From Rhizobiaceae bacterium (GTDB taxonomy: Bacteria; Pseudomonadota; Alphaproteobacteria; Rhizobiales; Rhizobiaceae): a stretch of 64,000 bases of DNA. Positions 15,930 through 26,889 of the stretch are shown one piece after another. Positions within the stretch are counted from its first letter, which is position 1. The number at the start of each line of letters is the position of its first letter. A program made the translations under genes and the position numbers. Under the pieces are notes generated by a model that was given only the letters and a program-made list of their open reading frames with translations, ran no database searches and was not told the DNA's origin. The stretch spans positions 82,676 to 146,675 of the forward strand of contig JARGOF010000012.1 in assembly GCA_029212415.1 (NCBI GenBank), given 5' to 3'.

Positions 15930-18608
15930 CTATTTCGAAACGCTGTTGATCGCTTCCAGCGCTGCCTGTGCCGCCGCCAATTTGGCAATGGGCACGCGGA
16001 AGGGTGAGCAGGACACATAGTCCAGCCCGATCATCTCGCAGAAGTGAATCGATTGCGGATCACCACCATGCTCTCCGCAGATGCCGAGCTTGATGTCAGG
16101 GCGGGTCGCCCTGCCCTTGTCTGTCGCCATGCGGATCAATTCTCCAACCCCGTCAATATCGATGGTGACAAAGGGGTCCCGGTCAATGATGCCTTTCTGC
16201 TGATAGGTCGTCAGAAATGCCGAGGCGTCATCGCGGGAAATACCATAGGTTGTCTGGGTCAGATCATTGGTTCCGAAAGAAAAGAACTCGGCGTCTTCGG
16301 CAATGCGGTGGGCGCGGATGACGGCCCGGGGCAATTCGATCATTGTGCCGACCAGATAGTCGACCGTCTGGCCTGCCTCTTCCATCACTTCGCGCGCCAC
16401 GGCGTCAATGCGCGCCTTGACGAAGCGCAGTTCCTCGCTCAGGCCAACCAGTGGCACCATGATTTCCGGAACCACCAGTTCACCGCTGTTTTTACCTGCC
16501 TCAAGGGCTGCCTCGAATATCGCACGGGCCTGCATTTCTGCAATCTCGGGATAGGAGACCGCCAATCGGCAGCCACGATGACCAAGCATCGGGTTGAATT
16601 CATGCAAGGCCTCTGTTCGCTCGCGCAATTGTTCAGCGGGCACCCCCATGGCAGCAGCAACTTCGATGATTTCCTCATCTGTCTTTGGCAGGAACTCGTG
16701 CAGAGGCGGATCAAGCAGCCGGATTGTCACCGGCAAGCCGCGCATGATTTCAAAAAGCTCGACAAAATCTGATCGCTGCATCGGCAGCAATTTTGCCAGA
16801 GCGGCACGACGACCGATTTCATTGTCAGCCAGGATCATTTCCCGCATGGCTGTAATGCGATCCCCCTCAAAGAACATGTGTTCCGTGCGGCACAGGCCGA
16901 TCCCTTCAGCACCGAAGGAACGCGCAGCTCGCGCATCGGCAGGTGTCTCGGCATTGGTGCGTATCCGCATGCGCCGTGTTTCATCGGCCCACTCCATGAT
17001 CATGCCAAAGTCACCGGAGAGTTCGGGCTGCAGCATGGCCACGGCACCCCGGAGGACCTGACCGGTCGAACCGTCAACCGTGATGATATCACCGGCTTTC
17101 AGGCGACCACCGACAGTCATCAACATCTGATTGCGCGTATCAACACGCAAACTGCCGGCCCCTGATACACAAGGTGTTCCCATGCCGCGCGCCACCACGG
17201 CTGCGTGGCTTGTCATGCCGCCGCGTGTGGTCAAGATACCGTCGGCTGCATGCATGCCGTGTATGTCTTCCGGGCTGGTTTCCATACGCACCAGAATGGA
17301 CTTGCGACCGGCCTCGGCCAGAGCAACGGCTTCTTCCGAGGTAAACACGATCTCGCCCGTGGCTGCGCCCGGTGAGGCGGGAAGCCCCCGGCCAATGATG
17401 TCGCGTTCCGCGTGCGGATCGATGGTCGGGTGCAACAATTGGTCAAGTGATGCCGGATCAATGCGCATCACCGCCTCCTGCTTGGTAATCAAACCGCTCT
17501 GAGCCATCTCCACGGCAATTTTCAGAGCCGCTTTTGCCGTTCGCTTGCCCGCACGGGTCTGCAACATCCACAATTTGCCTTGCTCGATGGTGAATTCCAG
17601 ATCCTGCATATCGCTGTAGTGCCCCTCGAGGCGCTGACATATTGTATTGAAGTCGGCAAAAGCTTCCGGCATCAGCTTTTCCAGCGATGGCTTGTCGGAA
17701 CCTGCCTCTATGCGTGCATCTTCGGTAATATTCTGCGGGGTGCGAATGCCGGCAACAACGTCTTCACCCTGAGCATTGACGAGAAATTCTCCGTAGAGCT
17801 TGTTTTCACCGGTGGACGGATTTCGGGTAAAGGCGACGCCGGTTGCCGATGTATCGCCCAAATTGCCAAAGACCATGGCCTGGACATTGACAGCGGTGCC
17901 CCATTTGGCCGGAATATTGTGCAATTGCCGATAGGTAATGGCGCGCGGGTTCATCCAGCTGGAAAAAACAGCACCGATCGCTCCCCACAGCTGTTGATCG
18001 CAATCCTGTGGGAAAGGTTCTTCCAGTTCCTCAAGCAACGTCTGCTTGTAGCGGGCAATGACTTGCTTCCATTCGTCTGCAGTGAGATCCGTGTCCAGTG
18101 CATGCCCGAACTGGGCCTTCTCATCCTCGAGAATTTCCTCGAACACATCATGGTCCAGTCCCATGACAACATTGCCGTACATCTGGATGAAACGGCGATA
18201 ACTGTCATAGGCAAAACGCTCGTCACCCACCTCCCGGGCCATTACAAGGACGGATTCATCGTTCAATCCAAGATTGAGAACAGTATCCATCATCCCAGGC
18301 ATGGAAGCGCGTGCGCCCGAACGTACCGACAGCAACAGGGGGCGCTGCGGATCACCGAATTTTCGGCCTGTCAGATTGGCGACATGCTCAAGTGCAGCGG
18401 CAACCTGCCCGACAAGTTCGTCGGGATAGCTGCGGCCATTGTCATAATACCAGGTGCATATTTCGGTGGTGATCGTCATGCCCGGCGGCACGGGAAGACC
18501 CAGATTGCACATTTCGGCAAGATTCGCACCTTTGCCCCCCAGCAGGTTACGATCTGTGGCATTGCCCTCGGCACTGCCATCGCCGAATGTATAAACCCAT
18601 TTGGTCAT
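15930..18608 (-). CDS. ppdK: Pyruvate, phosphate dikinase
   Basis: 892 residues. Interconverts pyruvate, ATP and phosphate with phosphoenolpyruvate, AMP and pyrophosphate, used in gluconeogenesis. N-terminal ATP-grasp part begins YTFGDGSAEG..LLGGKGANLAEM. The swivelling domain carries GGMTSHAAV with the phosphorylated His468. The C-terminal PEP/pyruvate barrel contains GTNDLTQ and the CGEHGGDP motif with the catalytic Cys. Full length for the bacterial enzyme, with no gaps. Upstream on the same strand is smc, 116 bases away; ppdK probably has its own promoter. Confidence 0.97.
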   Translation of the reverse strand: MTKWVYTFGDGSAEGNATDRNLLGGKGANLAEMCNLGLPVPPGMTITTEICTWYYDNGRSYPDELVGQVAAALEHVANLTGRKFGDPQRPLLLSVRSGARASMPGMMDTVLNLGLNDESVLVMAREVGDERFAYDSYRRFIQMYGNVVMGLDHDVFEEILEDEKAQFGHALDTDLTADEWKQVIARYKQTLLEELEEPFPQDCDQQLWGAIGAVFSSWMNPRAITYRQLHNIPAKWGTAVNVQAMVFGNLGDTSATGVAFTRNPSTGENKLYGEFLVNAQGEDVVAGIRTPQNITEDARIEAGSDKPSLEKLMPEAFADFNTICQRLEGHYSDMQDLEFTIEQGKLWMLQTRAGKRTAKAALKIAVEMAQSGLITKQEAVMRIDPASLDQLLHPTIDPHAERDIIGRGLPASPGAATGEIVFTSEEAVALAEAGRKSILVRMETSPEDIHGMHAADGILTTRGGMTSHAAVVARGMGTPCVSGAGSLRVDTRNQMLMTVGGRLKAGDIITVDGSTGQVLRGAVAMLQPELSGDFGMIMEWADETRRMRIRTNAETPADARAARSFGAEGIGLCRTEHMFFEGDRITAMREMILADNEIGRRAALAKLLPMQRSDFVELFEIMRGLPVTIRLLDPPLHEFLPKTDEEIIEVAAAMGVPAEQLRERTEALHEFNPMLGHRGCRLAVSYPEIAEMQARAIFEAALEAGKNSGELVVPEIMVPLVGLSEELRFVKARIDAVAREVMEEAGQTVDYLVGTMIELPRAVIRAHRIAEDAEFFSFGTNDLTQTTYGISRDDASAFLTTYQQKGIIDRDPFVTIDIDGVGELIRMATDKGRATRPDIKLGICGEHGGDPQSIHFCEMIGLDYVSCSPFRVPIAKLAAAQAALEAINSVSK

Positions 18609-18724
18609 CGTCGTACTCCAATCCGGATCGGTTTGGCTTCACATAGCCGATCAACAGGGCCATGCGCCATAGTGTTGAGCACCGGATTTCCTATTTTATC
18701 GATTGAAATTTAAAGTGGAACACG

Positions 18725-21700
18725 TCAGACAGCGTCGCGCAGCTGCTCGGCTGTTTGCAGGTCGACCGATACCAGTTGAGAAACCCCCTGCTCAGCCATG
18801 GTGACGCCGAAAAGACGGTTCATCCGCGCCATGGTGATCGGATTGTGGGTGATGATGACAAACCGCGTTTCCGTTGAGGCAGCCATCTCGTCCATCAGAT
18901 TGCAGAAACGCTCCACATTATGATCGTCGAGCGGGGCATCCACCTCGTCCAGCACACAGATCGGCGCGGGATTTGTCAAAAAGACCGCGAATATCAAGGC
19001 CATGGCGGTCAACGCCTGCTCACCGCCGGACAGAAGCGTCATGGTCTGCGGTTTCTTTCCCGGTGGCCGGGCAAGAATTTCAAGGCCGGCATTGAGTGGG
19101 TCGTCTGATTCGATCAGTTGCAGTTCGGCCGTTCCACCGCCAAACAGATGGGTGAAAAGGCGCGTGAACTGCTCATTGACCACATCAAATGCCTTGAGAA
19201 GGCGTTCCCTGCCCTCCCTGTTGAGGTCCTGGATGGCCTGACGAAGCTTGCTAATCGCCTCGATGACATCTTCGCGCTCGACGATGATGGTTTCCAAACG
19301 CTCGGAAAGTTCCTTTTGCTCTTCCTCGGCGCGCAGATTGACTGCACCCAGTCTTTCTCTCTCGATTTTCAGGCGTTCGAGCTTGCGATCGACCTGTTCG
19401 GGATCGGGCAAATGATCATCGGAAGCCAGACCCGTCTGTTTCATGGCCTCGTGCGGCGCACATTTCAATGTTTCGCGGATACGGCTCTCCGTCTCCGTAC
19501 GTCGTTCCTTTGCGGCATGCAATCGCTCCTCGGCGCGGCCGCGCAATTCTCTGCTCTGTGAAAGCACCTCTATGGCCTTGACTGCAGCCTGATCGAGTTG
19601 ACGTTGCCGCTCCTCGGCAATGACCAGCTTGTCAGCAGCTTCCTTTCGCTCCACTTCGGCTTTGGACAATTGGTTCATCAACTGGCGTCTCTGCTGGTCT
19701 ATTTCGCCCGGCGCGTCCTCGATTTTAGCCGCTTCCACCGTCGTCTCAGCCAGCCGTTCCTTCAGTGTCGCTATGTGTGCCTGGGCATTGCCGGCCCGTT
19801 TGGTCCAGCTTTCACGTTCCTGGGCAATGGAGGCCAAGCGCCTCTGCCGCGCCTCATTCTCACGCCGCAAACCTTCAAAATTGGCACGCGTTTCCGCGAG
19901 CTTCCCACGGTCTGTTGCCACTTCGGCAGACAGGCGCTGCAACCGTTCCTGCAGAACATCCAATGCCGGTGCAGTGGTCAGGGAGGCTTCTGCCTCTCTC
20001 AATTGCGCCAGCGCTTCTTCAAGCTGTACGGCCAGTTGGTTTTGCGATTCGGCCAGGACTGCGCGCCTGCTTGCATATTGGCCTGCGGCCTTTTCCGCCG
20101 CCGCGTGGACCTCTCGCGCCAGAACCAGCGCCCGTTGTTCATCGCGCAATTGCTCGCGCATGGTGCGTTGCTGCTCGCCCTGTTGCTTGAGATTTTCCTC
20201 TGTCTTGCGCAAAACAGCTTCCGCGTCTCTCAGCACCCTGGTCGCCTCTACGGCTTCGGCTTCAAGTTCTGCCAGTCTGTTTTTCTGTGCCAGGCGCAGT
20301 GCTGCCGCCGTCGGTGCATCAGCACCAGCGGTGAAACCGTCCCAACGCCACAGGGCACCATCCCGGCTTACCAGTCTTTGACCGGGTCTGAGTTCACCGC
20401 GCCTCGCATTGCCCTCATCAATGGAGTCGACAATGCCGATCTGCGCAAGCCGACGCGCCAGTGCCTGCGGCGCTGCAACATGGGCTGCCAGCGTGTCCAA
20501 TCCGGATGGCAGGCCCGGGTCTTCACCAACAGGCGTGACAATTGCCCAATGGGCCGGGGCCGCCGAATCGTCGGGCTGATCGAGATCATCACCCAGCGCC
20601 GCGCCAAGCGCCGCTTCGAAACCGCGATCAACCTTGATTTTCTCGACCACCGGCGGAAACAGGTCATTGCCGGTGCCGGCGTTGAGGATGCCGGAGATTG
20701 TCCGCGACTCCGTCTCAACACGATTGAGATTGGAACGCGCTTCCTGAACCGGCTGACGCAATGTCACCTCATTGCGCCGTTCCTCTTCAATGGCTTCTTC
20801 AAGAGCGTTGAGCCTCGCCTCAAAATCAACCACCCTGGCTTCCGCTGCCTCGACCAGTTTTTTCTTTTCGATCGGGTCGGGCAGTTCCGCAATTTTTCCG
20901 GCAATCTGCGCCAATTCCTTTCCGGCATCGGAAACCTGCCGGTCAAGACGGGCTTTTCGCTCGCCTGTATCGCGGATCGCGCGTTCAAGCTGGCTGCGCA
21001 TGGCAGAGGCTTCTGCGCGTTCTGCCGTGACGGTTCCAAGCGCCGTTTCACTTTCCGTCAGTTTGGCCTGTGCCTGTTTGAATTCCGTCTCGGCGGCCAC
21101 GGACTGGACATCGCTCTGGGACAGGACCCCGACCAGTTCGGCCTCTTCGGCTTCCAGTCTTTCCAGAATACCGGCATTGTCGACGACCATCTGTTCTTCG
21201 CGGGCGATATCCTCACGCAATTGCGCCAATCGCCGCTCTATCTCGGATTTTCGTTTGGCAACGCGCTCAGCCTCGTCCTCGATCTGGCTGCGGGCAATCT
21301 GCAGACGTTGCAAGGCGGCCGCAACCTTGGCTTCACTTTCGCGCATTTCCGGTAATTTGCTGGCGGAAATGGCCTGCTGTTTTGCCGCTTCCATCTGTAC
21401 CTGCGCCTGTTCGGCCACATGGCTGGTTGCCGAGGACAGCGCCGATTCCGATTCCGCCTCCGCGCTCTTGGCTTCCGTCCAGCGGATATGCAGCAAAGTG
21501 GCTTCAGCCTGGCGGATATCGGCTGAGATCATCTTGAAACGGTTGGCCTGCCTTGACTGGCGCTTCAGGCTCTCGATCTGGCTTTCCAGTTCCGATGTGA
21601 CATCATCGAGCCGTTCCAGATTGGTTTCGGCTGCCCGCAGGCGCAGTTCAGCTTCGTGGCGACGGGAATGAAGGCCGGAAATGCCGGCTGCCTCTTCGAG

Positions 21701-22189
21701 CAATTGACGCCGTGCCTGCGGCTTTGCCTGGATCAACTCGCCAATGCGGCCCTGGCCCACCATGGATGGCGACCGCGCGCCGGTGGATGCATCGGCAAAC
21801 AGCAATTGCACATCCTTGGCGCGGGCTTCCTTGCCATTGATGCGGTAAACCGAACCGGATTCACGCTCTATGCGCCGCGACACCTGCACTTCGTCGTCAT
21901 TGTTGAAAGCGGCCGGCGCCGAGCGATCTTCATTGTCGAGATAAAGGCCGACTTCCGCCGTATTGCGGGCCGGGCGATTGCCTGAACCGGAAAATATCAC
22001 GTCATCCATGCCCGAGGCACGCATGTTCTTGTAGGAATTTTCCCCCATAACCCAACGCATGGCTTCAACCAGGTTGGATTTACCGCAGCCATTGGGCCCG
22101 ACCACGCCGGTCAGACCACGCTCGATGACAAATTCGGTGGGCTCCACAAATGATTTGAAGCCCATCAGGCGCAATTTGGTGAACTTCAT
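18725..22189 (-). CDS. smc: Chromosome segregation protein SMC
   Basis: 1154 residues. ATPase that organises and segregates the chromosome with ScpA and ScpB. Walker A is GPNGCGKSN (31-39). There are two long coiled coils (about 165-495 and 660-985), a hinge near 510-640, and a C-terminal head with the ABC signature LLSGGEQALTAMA and Walker B CVLDEVDAPLDD. Arm lengths are normal for alphaproteobacteria. It lies 96 bases after the DsbA-like lipoprotein gene on the same strand, an arrangement common in rhizobia. Confidence 0.96.
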   Translation of the reverse strand: MKFTKLRLMGFKSFVEPTEFVIERGLTGVVGPNGCGKSNLVEAMRWVMGENSYKNMRASGMDDVIFSGSGNRPARNTAEVGLYLDNEDRSAPAAFNNDDEVQVSRRIERESGSVYRINGKEARAKDVQLLFADASTGARSPSMVGQGRIGELIQAKPQARRQLLEEAAGISGLHSRRHEAELRLRAAETNLERLDDVTSELESQIESLKRQSRQANRFKMISADIRQAEATLLHIRWTEAKSAEAESESALSSATSHVAEQAQVQMEAAKQQAISASKLPEMRESEAKVAAALQRLQIARSQIEDEAERVAKRKSEIERRLAQLREDIAREEQMVVDNAGILERLEAEEAELVGVLSQSDVQSVAAETEFKQAQAKLTESETALGTVTAERAEASAMRSQLERAIRDTGERKARLDRQVSDAGKELAQIAGKIAELPDPIEKKKLVEAAEARVVDFEARLNALEEAIEEERRNEVTLRQPVQEARSNLNRVETESRTISGILNAGTGNDLFPPVVEKIKVDRGFEAALGAALGDDLDQPDDSAAPAHWAIVTPVGEDPGLPSGLDTLAAHVAAPQALARRLAQIGIVDSIDEGNARRGELRPGQRLVSRDGALWRWDGFTAGADAPTAAALRLAQKNRLAELEAEAVEATRVLRDAEAVLRKTEENLKQQGEQQRTMREQLRDEQRALVLAREVHAAAEKAAGQYASRRAVLAESQNQLAVQLEEALAQLREAEASLTTAPALDVLQERLQRLSAEVATDRGKLAETRANFEGLRRENEARQRRLASIAQERESWTKRAGNAQAHIATLKERLAETTVEAAKIEDAPGEIDQQRRQLMNQLSKAEVERKEAADKLVIAEERQRQLDQAAVKAIEVLSQSRELRGRAEERLHAAKERRTETESRIRETLKCAPHEAMKQTGLASDDHLPDPEQVDRKLERLKIERERLGAVNLRAEEEQKELSERLETIIVEREDVIEAISKLRQAIQDLNREGRERLLKAFDVVNEQFTRLFTHLFGGGTAELQLIESDDPLNAGLEILARPPGKKPQTMTLLSGGEQALTAMALIFAVFLTNPAPICVLDEVDAPLDDHNVERFCNLMDEMAASTETRFVIITHNPITMARMNRLFGVTMAEQGVSQLVSVDLQTAEQLRDAV

Positions 22190-22285
22190 GAGCGCACACC
22201 AAATGGCGCGGGAGGCAGACGCAGAGATACATGGCGGCGGGTCAGAACGCGGCGCGTTCCAACCACCCCGCCACAGGTGTCTGTT

Positions 22286-23101
22286 TTAAAGCAGACTATC
22301 AATGAGTGCCGACATCTGTTCAACAGACATGTTCCCAGAATACCGCTTGCCGTTAATCAGAAATGTCGGTGTGGAAGACACTCCGAATTCCTCAGCACCT
22401 TTGGTTCTGACAGCATTCACATCATCCACAAGTTTCTGGTTCGTCAAGCATGCTTCGAAGGACTCCTGTGTAAAACCGGCAAGTTTTGAAATATCAAACA
22501 ATGCCGTGCGCGCGTCTTCTGCTCTTGCCCAGTTGCTTTGCTGCTGCATCAATACTTCAATCATTGGGAAGAACCGGTCGTTGGGTGCACAGCGTGCCAG
22601 CATGATCGCTCCCGTTGCGCGCGGATCAAAAGGGAATTCACGCACGATAAACTGAACCTTGCCCGTGTCCGCATAATCCTTGATGATCTGCTTGAACGTA
22701 TTGTTGTGGAAATTGGCACAATGCGGACAGGTCATCGACATATATTCAACGATCTTGACCGGTGCGTCCGCATCACCCAGGAACATTTCTTCCATCGGAC
22801 CCGGCTTGAGCACTTCAGCCATGTCCACATCACCGTCAGATTTTGGCAGATCAACGGCCTTGGTCGCCGAGGTGATGGCTTCCCTGTCCACAGATGCAGT
22901 CATACCCGCATCGGTTTTCACGTCCTCAGAGGCTGCATTTGCCACATCGGTCTGGTCGGTCATGGAAGTGGTGTTTTTGGAATCAGGCTGTTTGCCGGCT
23001 TCCTCTGCGCTATCGTTGCAGGCTGACAAGACCAGTGTCAGGGCTGCGACAGCGGCCAGTTTGGGAAATACAGGAAATAGAACTTTAGGCGACATGAGCA
23101 T
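22286..23101 (-). CDS. DsbA-family thiol:disulfide oxidoreductase, predicted lipoprotein
   Basis: 271 residues from ATG 23101, which has GAAAGG about eight bases upstream; earlier in-frame starts at 23122 and 23143 lack one. The signal peptide ends in a lipobox (LVLSAC), so it is probably lipid-anchored on the periplasmic side. A linker of about 80 residues rich in Ser, Asp and Thr follows. The thioredoxin-like domain then has the active site TCPHC and the cis-proline loop STPTF. It resembles DsbA/BdbD-type proteins that act on cell-envelope disulfides. It is 5' of smc and 110 bases downstream of the DUF721 gene on the same strand. Confidence 0.88.
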   Translation of the reverse strand: MLMSPKVLFPVFPKLAAVAALTLVLSACNDSAEEAGKQPDSKNTTSMTDQTDVANAASEDVKTDAGMTASVDREAITSATKAVDLPKSDGDVDMAEVLKPGPMEEMFLGDADAPVKIVEYMSMTCPHCANFHNNTFKQIIKDYADTGKVQFIVREFPFDPRATGAIMLARCAPNDRFFPMIEVLMQQQSNWARAEDARTALFDISKLAGFTQESFEACLTNQKLVDDVNAVRTKGAEEFGVSSTPTFLINGKRYSGNMSVEQMSALIDSLL

Positions 23102-23211
23102 TCGAATGACCTTTCTCGACATCCAATCAGGACGGAACAGCAATTATGGGTGTGTTACAGGCTCAATTAGGGCAGAACAACCATTTTGCCATCCTGATGG
23201 TCACAACAACG

Positions 23212-23706
23212 TTATTTCGAGCTCTGCTGCTTGTCGATCACGGCCTTTCCCAGCCGTGCCAGCGCATCGCGAAGGTTCTGGTTTTCAATGCCGGACATCA
23301 TGTTTTCAAGTTGCTTCTGGCGTTCCGGCGAAAGCGCACGGAGCGGTTTGGGAGCGCGCGCCGTGTTTGATACCGGTTTTTGAACAATCTTGATGCGGTC
23401 GACAGCATGAAAGCCGAATATGCTGTTCAGCCTCTGCACCAATTGATCCTGCGTATGGGCAAGAAACAGGGCCCGTGCCCCTTCACAGGCAATCGTCAAT
23501 GTCCCGGGAACAAAGGCGTCACTCTGACTTGCCCGCCGTGGCCATTTGATTTTCTCGGGCCGGGTGCAATCGGCAAATTCGCTCCCCACGATTTCATCCC
23601 ACATGCCCAGCAACATCGAGTTGATGCCTGCCCGTTTGGCCAATACCGGATCAAGAACGCCATTGGCGATCTCGCTTATCTGGATTACGTCTTTATAACC
23701 GGCCAT
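23212..23706 (-). CDS. DUF721 / DciA-like protein
   Basis: 164 residues. The N-terminal half matches the DUF721 (DciA) fold: GVLDPVLAKRAGINSMLLGMW.EIVG, then GTLTIACEGARALFLAHTQDQLVQRLN. In other bacteria DciA helps load the replicative helicase DnaB. The rhizobial members carry extra C-terminal residues, here a basic stretch and RQKQLENMMSGI, also seen in this copy. It is divergent from mutY and precedes the DsbA-like gene. The role in replication is inferred from the family, not shown here. Confidence 0.8.
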   Translation of the reverse strand: MAGYKDVIQISEIANGVLDPVLAKRAGINSMLLGMWDEIVGSEFADCTRPEKIKWPRRASQSDAFVPGTLTIACEGARALFLAHTQDQLVQRLNSIFGFHAVDRIKIVQKPVSNTARAPKPLRALSPERQKQLENMMSGIENQNLRDALARLGKAVIDKQQSSK

Positions 23707-23817
23707 GAAATGCGGGTGCCCTGTGGATTACGCCTGAGAAGTGAATTACGCCTGAAAAACAACACACCATCTTGCCATGAGGTGAACATAGCTTACAACC
23801 CGGTGCTGCCAACTGCA

Positions 23818-24900
23818 ATGTCAACACATGCTCACGACGACAGGAACGCCGCCATCACTCCAGCGTTGCTCGCCTGGTACGACCAAAGCCACAGGGAATT
23901 CCCATGGCGCATAGCGCCGGGACGTGGCCTGAAGGGCGTTCGTCCGAACCCCTATCATGTCTGGCTCTCCGAAATCATGCTGCAGCAGACCACCGTGCAG
24001 GCGGTCAGGCCCTATTTTCTGTCCTTTGTTGAACGCTGGCCGGATGTCACGGCACTGGCTGACGCTGATGATGAGGACATCATGAAGGCCTGGGCCGGAC
24101 TTGGTTATTACTCTCGGGCACGAAACCTGAAAAAATGCGCTGAATCCATCGCCCGGCAATACAATGGACAGTTCCCGGACAGTGAAGACGCACTCAAGAG
24201 CCTGCCGGGGATCGGCGATTACACCGCTGCAGCCATTTGCGCCATTGCTTTCAACAGACACGCCAGCGTCGTTGATGGCAATATCGAACGGGTGATTGCC
24301 CGGCTGAAAAAATTGACCACGCCCCTGCCCGCGGCAAAACCGCAGATCAAAGAGGAAATGTCACGCCTGACCCCGATCGACCGACCTGGAGATTTTGCTC
24401 AGGCCATGATGGATCTGGGGGCGACGATCTGCACCCCAAAACGACCGGCCTGTTCCCGCTGTCCGATCAGCGTGCATTGCCTTGTTTCGGGCAGCCCCAA
24501 AGTTGAACTTTTTCCATTCAAGGCGCCCAAAAAACAACGGCCGGTGCGCCGCGGCGCCGCCTTTGTTGCCGTCGCTCCTGACGGCGCAGTGCTGGTGCGC
24601 AGGCGGATCCCGACCGGCCTGCTCGGCGGTATGACGGAAGTGCCGACCAGCAAATGGACAGCCGGCCAGGACGGTGCACTGGGCGTAGAGGCCGCACCCT
24701 TCGCCGACAATTGGCGCATGGCGGGAACAATCAAACATATCTTTACGCATTTTGAGTTGCGGCTTGATGTCTATCGCGCCGATCTGGCAATAAAGACCAA
24801 TGTGGAAGAGGGTTGGTGGTCTGCAGAAGCTGATCTGATGCAGGAAGCATTGCCGACTGTCATGAAAAAGGCGATTGCCATCGCTTTGAAACCGGTTTGA
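23818..24900 (+). CDS. mutY: A/G-specific adenine glycosylase
   Basis: 360 residues. Removes adenine mispaired with 8-oxoguanine. The start is ATG 23818; the frame is open further upstream but that sequence overlaps the divergent DUF721 gene. Catalytic Glu52 (SEIMLQQTT) and Asp153 (VVDGNIERV), the helix-hairpin-helix LPGIGDYTAAAI, and the [4Fe-4S] ligands Cys205, 212, 215 and 221 (C-x6-C-x2-C-x5-C) are all present. The C-terminal NUDIX-like 8-oxoG-recognition domain follows (about 235-360). A HAD hydrolase gene begins 25 bases later. Confidence 0.96.
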   Translation: MSTHAHDDRNAAITPALLAWYDQSHREFPWRIAPGRGLKGVRPNPYHVWLSEIMLQQTTVQAVRPYFLSFVERWPDVTALADADDEDIMKAWAGLGYYSRARNLKKCAESIARQYNGQFPDSEDALKSLPGIGDYTAAAICAIAFNRHASVVDGNIERVIARLKKLTTPLPAAKPQIKEEMSRLTPIDRPGDFAQAMMDLGATICTPKRPACSRCPISVHCLVSGSPKVELFPFKAPKKQRPVRRGAAFVAVAPDGAVLVRRRIPTGLLGGMTEVPTSKWTAGQDGALGVEAAPFADNWRMAGTIKHIFTHFELRLDVYRADLAIKTNVEEGWWSAEADLMQEALPTVMKKAIAIALKPV

Positions 24901-24925
24901 CCCATTTCAGGAAAGAACACTGCTG

Positions 24926-25540
24926 ATGCAAAACACCATCAAACACGTCGTTTTCGATATCGGGCGCGTGCTGATTCACTACGATCCGCATCTTCCCTTT
25001 CGCAGAATCCTGCCTGATGAAGCCGAACGCAATTGGTTTTTTGACAATGTCTGCACCCATGAATGGAATCTTGAACAGGACCGTGGCCGACCGTGGTCGG
25101 AAGCAGAAGACCTGCTGATTGCGCAATATCCGCAACAGGAGACCAACATAAGGGCCTTTCGCGCCCATTGGCCCGAGATGACACCCCATGCCTATGAAGA
25201 CAGCGTTGCACTCATGCGCAACCTGATCGCCAAGGGATACGATGTCACCCTGCTGACCAATTTTGCATCAGACACACTGGCCAATGCACGCCAGCGCTTC
25301 CCCTTCCTCAATGAAACAAGGGGAATTACCGTTTCAGGCGACATTCAATTGCTCAAGCCTGACAGGGAAATTTACGAGACACACAGCGCCCAATTCGAGC
25401 TCGAACCGGCATCCACACTGTTTATCGATGACAGCCCGCCCAATGTCGCCGGTGCAAAGGCAGCCGGATGGAACGCCGTTCTGTTCACCGACGCCGACAC
25501 GCTGAAGCGCGACCTCAAGCGTTTTGGTTTGCCCGCCTGA
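24926..25540 (+). CDS. HAD-family hydrolase (HAD-IA, YihX-like)
   Basis: 204 residues. HAD fold with motif I FDIGRVLIHYD (nucleophile Asp11; the usual second Asp is replaced by Gly, as in the YihX / haloacid dehalogenase-like subgroup). Motif II is LLTNFAS, motif III Lys is in LLKPDREIY, and motif IV is FIDDSPPNV. Sugar-phosphate phosphatase activity is likely for this subgroup, but the substrate is unknown. AGGAAAG precedes the ATG. It probably shares a transcript with mutY (25-base spacing) and is convergent with ccrM. Confidence 0.83.
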   Translation: MQNTIKHVVFDIGRVLIHYDPHLPFRRILPDEAERNWFFDNVCTHEWNLEQDRGRPWSEAEDLLIAQYPQQETNIRAFRAHWPEMTPHAYEDSVALMRNLIAKGYDVTLLTNFASDTLANARQRFPFLNETRGITVSGDIQLLKPDREIYETHSAQFELEPASTLFIDDSPPNVAGAKAAGWNAVLFTDADTLKRDLKRFGLPA

Positions 25541-25562
25541 GGTCGTCGATCAGATTGCCTGT

Positions 25563-26741
<1,179 letters not shown>

Positions 26742-26889
26742 TCAATATGGTTATCAAATTGACAACGAAATGAATAAACCGCACGCGCAATGCCACGAAG
26801 GACCAGCTTCACCATTGTGCCCATTGTGCCAAACCTGACCATGGTGTACTTGCGCGGTCAATCTCCACCCTCCGGACCAGGACACGACA

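Noticed and set aside
19598..21355. 585-codon plus-strand frame opposite smc
   Set aside because: Long antisense frames are expected over GC-rich coiled-coil genes; the sequence is Phe/Leu/Arg-rich and matches nothing.
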